Below, in pieces: positions 30,865 through 33,206 of a DNA stretch of 33,206 nucleotides. The first letter of the stretch is position 1, and every line of letters starts with the position of its first letter. The notes beneath the pieces were generated by a model that worked only from the letters and a program-made list of their open reading frames with translations, did not search any database and was not told the origin of the DNA. Made by a program: the position numbers and the translations under genes. This DNA comes from Streptomyces roseolus. GTDB taxonomy: Bacteria; Actinomycetota; Actinomycetes; Streptomycetales; Streptomycetaceae. The stretch is taken from contig NZ_BMTV01000038.1 in assembly GCF_014649855.1 (NCBI RefSeq), positions 1 to 33,206 on the forward strand, given 5' to 3'.

Positions 30865-31929
30865 TCAGTGGTGGCGGACGGCCGCGCGGTGGGCGAGGTC
30901 CGTGAGGGCACGGCGGGCGGCGGTCGGCAGGTCGAGCTCGTCGAGGGTGCGGACGGCCTCCTCGACCCGGCCGGCGATCATGCGCTCGACCCGTGCGGGC
31001 GCGCCGAGACCGGCCATGAGGGCGCGCGCCTCGCGCAGTTCGCCGTCGTCGGGCCGCCCGTCGCCGGCGAGGGCGCGGCGCAGCAGCGCGCGCTGTGCGG
31101 GATCCGCGGCGTTCCAGGTCTCGGCGAGGAGGACGGTGGGCCGGCCGGCGCGGAGGTCGTCGAGGGGTGCCTTTCCGGTGCGGGCGGGATCGCCGAAGAG
31201 GCCGAGGAGGTCGTCGCGGAGCTGGAACGCCTCGCCGAGCGGCAGCCCGTAGCGGGAGTACCCCTCGCGGAGGGCGGCGGGGGCGCCGGCGAGGAGTCCG
31301 CCGAGGAGGAGGGGGTGTTCGACGGTGTACTTGGCGGTCTTGTAGCGGATCACCTTGAGGGAGGTGCCGGTGTCCGGCGGGCCGCCGGTGTGCAGGATCT
31401 CCAGGGCCTCGCCGGCGACGAGTTCGCGCGCGAGGGCGGCCCAGAGGGGCCGGCCCCGGGAGAGGTACGCGGCGGGCAGCCCGGACTCCGCGTAGAGGCG
31501 GCCGGCGAGGGCCATCAGGTGGTCGCCGAGGAGCAGGGCGAGCGCGCGGGCCGCCGTACGGGGCTTCCGGCCGAGGTGCGGCAGGGCGGCGAAGAGGTGG
31601 TGGGCGGTGGGGCGGCCGTGCCGCAGGGGGCTGTCGTCGATGAGGTCGTCGTGGACGACGGCGGCGGCGTGGACGAGCTCCATCGCGGCGGCGGCCCGCA
31701 TCAGGGCGTCGCTGTCGGGCTGTCCCGCGGCCCGCCAGCCCCAGTAGCAGAACGCGGCGCGGAGCCGCTTGCCGTGGCGGGCGGTGGCGCGCAGCGCCTC
31801 GGCGAGCGGGTCGAGCGCGTCGTCGACGGCGAGGAGTTCGGCGGCCTCGTCGTCGAGGAATCCGGCGAGGACCGCGTCCGTGCGCGCCTTGAACTCCTCC
31901 GGCACCCACGGCACCCGGACCTCAGGCAT
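30865..31929 (-). CDS. trans-Polyprenyl diphosphate synthase
   Basis: 354-aa isoprenyl diphosphate synthase. The first Asp-rich motif is VVHDDLIDDS (Asp94, 95, 98); the GKRLRA motif sits at about 53-58; the second motif is QLRDDLLGLFGD (Asp239, 240), where a Gly replaces the third Asp, as is usual in actinobacterial members. Residues 4 and 5 before the first motif are Ala (89, 90), without the aromatic block of FPP synthases, so geranylgeranyl or longer products are likely (rule-based inference). The start overlaps the small-protein gene stop by 8 bp, and the oxygenase gene follows after 29 nt. Confidence 0.88.
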   Translation of the reverse strand: MPEVRVPWVPEEFKARTDAVLAGFLDDEAAELLAVDDALDPLAEALRATARHGKRLRAAFCYWGWRAAGQPDSDALMRAAAAMELVHAAAVVHDDLIDDSPLRHGRPTAHHLFAALPHLGRKPRTAARALALLLGDHLMALAGRLYAESGLPAAYLSRGRPLWAALARELVAGEALEILHTGGPPDTGTSLKVIRYKTAKYTVEHPLLLGGLLAGAPAALREGYSRYGLPLGEAFQLRDDLLGLFGDPARTGKAPLDDLRAGRPTVLLAETWNAADPAQRALLRRALAGDGRPDDGELREARALMAGLGAPARVERMIAGRVEEAVRTLDELDLPTAARRALTDLAHRAAVRHH

Positions 31930-32341
31930 CGGGGCCCGCCTCGGCGCCTGACGCCTGGGCGCCGGGGCCCGCCTCGGTGGCGGGGTGCCGGGTGGCGGGG
32001 TCGGTACCGGGATCGGTGCCGGGGTGCCGGGTGCCCGGATCGGTGGCGGAGGCTTCCGCGGCGGACCGGCGGGCGGCGGCCTCGCGGGCGAGGAGCTCCA
32101 TGTGCGGGAGGGACCGGGGGCCGTCGCGGTCGGCGGCGAGGCGGTCGAGCGCCAGCCGGCCCCGGGCGCGGAGGTCGGCGGCGGCGTCCTGGGCGATGTC
32201 GGCGGAGTCGGCGCGGCCGAGGAGGGAGCGGAGCGAACCGGCGGCGGTGCCGATCGTCTCCACGACCAGGTCGGCGAGGCCCGCGGCCAGCAACAGGGCC
32301 TTCTCGTCGGGGCGTTCGCCCGGGGGCGTGGGGTGGGTCAT
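31922..32341 (-). CDS. Small helical protein with repeat tail, isoprenoid operon
   Basis: 139 aa, not recognised. Residues 12-95 look alpha-helical and amphipathic (ALLLAAGLADLVVETIGTAA, then SADIAQDAAADLRARGRLAL). From about 99 to 124 there is a low-complexity tail of TDPGT/RHPGT/DPGTD/PATRHP near-repeats. There is no membrane segment or signal. ATG 32341 has GAGGAG nine bases upstream. Its end overlaps the prenyl synthase start by 8 bp, so the two proteins are probably made together. A regulatory or stabilising subunit for the synthase is one possibility; small helical subunits are known for heteromeric hexaprenyl and heptaprenyl synthases. Confidence 0.7.
   Translation of the reverse strand: MTHPTPPGERPDEKALLLAAGLADLVVETIGTAAGSLRSLLGRADSADIAQDAAADLRARGRLALDRLAADRDGPRSLPHMELLAREAAARRSAAEASATDPGTRHPGTDPGTDPATRHPATEAGPGAQASGAEAGPDA
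31970..32044. repeat. GC-rich imperfect tandem repeat within the small-protein gene
   Basis: The segment repeats GGTGCCGGG/GGATCGGTG-type units of about 15-18 nt and encodes the TDPGT-RHPGT tail. In-frame length variation is expected. Confidence 0.6.
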
Positions 32342-32438
32342 GCCGGCCGGCTCCTCGGGAAGAGAGGGGGATCGGGGTGGGTACCGGGCCAGCATCGGGC
32401 ATGGACGGGGGCGTTCCCGACCCGCGCTCACTCGTTCA

Positions 32439-32503
32439 GGTGATCATGGCCGGGAGTTCCGGTGATCACCGCGGGATGTGCGGTGCGAGGATCGTGAATC
32501 CTC
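32439..32503. promoter_or_regulatory. Divergent control region with symmetric motifs
   Basis: Between the leftward isoprenoid operon and the rightward lipoprotein gene, GGTGATCA (32439-32446) recurs as the perfect palindrome GGTGATCACC at 32461-32470, a 22-bp period that puts both on the same DNA face. A third site, GAGGAT-CGTGA-ATCCTC (32487-32503), is a perfect 6-bp inverted repeat. They suggest one or two dimeric regulators. No regulator gene is adjacent, and no clear promoter could be fixed. Confidence 0.5.
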
Positions 32504-32539
32504 TGGAACTCCTCCTCCGTCCGAGGTAGTTGCCTACTC

Positions 32540-33061
32540 ATGCCCACCGAGCCGGCGCGCCTCGCCCTCCACTCCCCCGTCACCCGCCGCGCCGCGGTCG
32601 CCGCGGTGACGTCCGCGGCCGCGGCGCTCCTGACGGCGGGCTGCCTGGGCCCGCCGGGGAACATCTGCACGCTGATCGGCGCCGACTCCGGCGTGACGGT
32701 GAGCCGGCGCCCGGCGGACTTCCCCGCGGGCTCGCGCTACAGGATCTGCGCCGACGGCACGTGCCGGGAGCCCTCGGCCCCCGCGGCGGGCGACGACACC
32801 GCCTTCCTCCAGGTACGGCTGCCGGAGGAGGACGGGCCGCGGGAGGTGACGGTGCGCTTCGCGGTCATCGCGCCGCCCGACGAGCCGGCCGGCGAGGAGT
32901 CGGCGGGCGGCGAGCCCGCCGGGGGCGGCCGGGTCGTCCACGCGTTCTCGACGCGGGTCGCACTGCGCGCGGCGACCCCGAACGGCGAGAAGTGCGGACC
33001 CACCGTCTGGCAGGCGGGGGTCCGCGTCGATCCTCGCAAGGGCCTGGTCGGCCCCGGCTGA
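32540..33061 (+). CDS. Putative secreted lipoprotein
   Basis: 173 aa. The N-terminus has RR at 16-17, a hydrophobic stretch, and a canonical lipobox LTAGC with Cys35. The mature part has four further Cys (NICTLIG, RICADGTC, EKCGP), an acidic loop PPDEPAGEESAGGEPAGGG, and no recognised domain. The Cys spacing may form two disulfides. It is divergent from the isoprenoid operon. The RBS ahead of ATG 32540 is weak (GAGGTAG about 14 nt away). Function unknown. Confidence 0.75.
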   Translation: MPTEPARLALHSPVTRRAAVAAVTSAAAALLTAGCLGPPGNICTLIGADSGVTVSRRPADFPAGSRYRICADGTCREPSAPAAGDDTAFLQVRLPEEDGPREVTVRFAVIAPPDEPAGEESAGGEPAGGGRVVHAFSTRVALRAATPNGEKCGPTVWQAGVRVDPRKGLVGPG

Positions 33062-33077
33062 CCGAGGGGGCGGGGCG

Positions 33078-33206
33078 CTAGGGGACCCAGTGGTTGCCGG
33101 AGACCGTGATCATCACCTGGAGCTGGATGCTCGCGGAGAAGTAGCTGCCGGTGTCGACGGGGGTGGCGACCATCTTGTTCCAGAGGGCGTCGAGCCAGGC
33201 CTGGCT
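33078..33206 (-). CDS. C-terminal end of an unassigned protein (truncated by window edge)
   Basis: The window ends inside a leftward frame that reads SQAWLDALWNKMVATPVDTG, then SYFSASIQLQVMITVSGNHWVP and stops at TAG 33078. The last 42 residues are visible. The SYFSAS...LQVMITVSGNHW ending recalls the ends of some secreted glycoside hydrolases, but I cannot assign it. It converges on the lipoprotein gene, with 16 nt between them. Confidence 0.6.
   Translation of the reverse strand, partial: SQAWLDALWNKMVATPVDTGSYFSASIQLQVMITVSGNHWVP

Noticed and set aside
29654..32341. Family 2 encapsulin or terpene cyclase cluster
   Set aside because: These share prenyl synthases, but no encapsulin shell or cyclase gene with DDxxD/NSE motifs is present. 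The nearby cyclic-nucleotide-fold protein at 24116 is too short to be a shell protein.
32428..32670. An 80-residue leftward frame across the lipoprotein start
   Set aside because: It is antisense to the lipobox-bearing gene, has no RBS and no recognisable domain.
1..33206. CRISPR arrays, tRNAs, insertion sequences, phage genes
   Set aside because: No regularly spaced repeats, cloverleaf-type sequences, transposase or integrase motifs were seen.

Overview
The window is very GC-rich, with G or C at almost every third codon position, frequent GTG and occasional TTG starts, and tight ATGA/GTGA gene overlaps. This points to a Streptomyces-type actinomycete chromosome. The best organism-level clue is the left edge: read leftward, bases about 357 to 1 look like the tandem-promoter leader of a Streptomyces rRNA operon whose 16S gene lies just outside the window. 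No tRNA, rRNA body, insertion sequence, CRISPR array or phage gene is visible inside.

Layout. (1) 1-5,840: rRNA-operon promoters, a 64-residue membrane protein of a type I associate with integrative conjugative elements, and a five-gene leftward ABC importer of the nickel/peptide class. A near-perfect TTGCGA-N5-TCGCAA palindrome precedes the importer's binding-protein gene and matches the remembered Nur (nickel-uptake regulator) box, so I read the operon as nikABCDE-like. (2) 5,913-9,882: a methyltransferase facing a coupled catabolic operon (quinone oxidoreductase-like MDR enzyme plus two unequal acyl-CoA dehydrogenases) with a palindrome in its promoter. (3) 9,992-17,140: an XRE-cupin regulator divergent from a CPYC flavoprotein with an 18-bp palindrome between them; two VOC proteins; a coupled PIG-L deacetylase/SIS sugar-phosphate pair; a proline iminopeptidase; and NH3-dependent NAD synthetase. 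(4) 17,212-20,471: a cytoplasmic sulfite-oxidase-fold molybdoenzyme and an AfsR-like ATPase without a DNA-binding domain. (5) 20,545-23,874: gluABCD, a glutamate-type polar amino-acid importer with two oddities (a proline-rich repeat tail on GluA, and no lipobox on GluB). (6) 24,116-26,588: a lone cyclic-nucleotide-binding-fold protein, a decayed-looking stretch that may be an MFS transporter remnant, and a fused AccD/AccA-type carboxyltransferase.

(7) 26,697-29,575: a stress-response block. A SigB/SigF-family sigma factor has a strong RBS and a candidate sigma-B-like promoter. A divergent HATPase has a damaged N-box. A convergent STAS-HATPase pair (anti-anti-sigma and anti-sigma) overlaps the end of the sigma gene by 53 bp. 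Together these look like a local partner-switching module.

(8) 29,654-33,206: the most unusual part. A three-gene leftward operon encodes a small helical protein with a repeat tail, a trans-polyprenyl diphosphate synthase, and a DUF2236/MpaB-Lcp-type putative heme oxygenase. The oxygenase keeps the Arg, Thr and His of the latex-clearing-protein motif in exact register but has Glu where Lcp has its axial Lys, and it has no export signal. My inference is an intracellular make-then-oxidise isoprenoid pathway. A divergent lipoprotein gene shares an upstream region with several symmetric motifs, and the window ends inside an unassigned leftward gene.

All assignments rest on reading motifs by eye and on remembered family knowledge; no searches were run.
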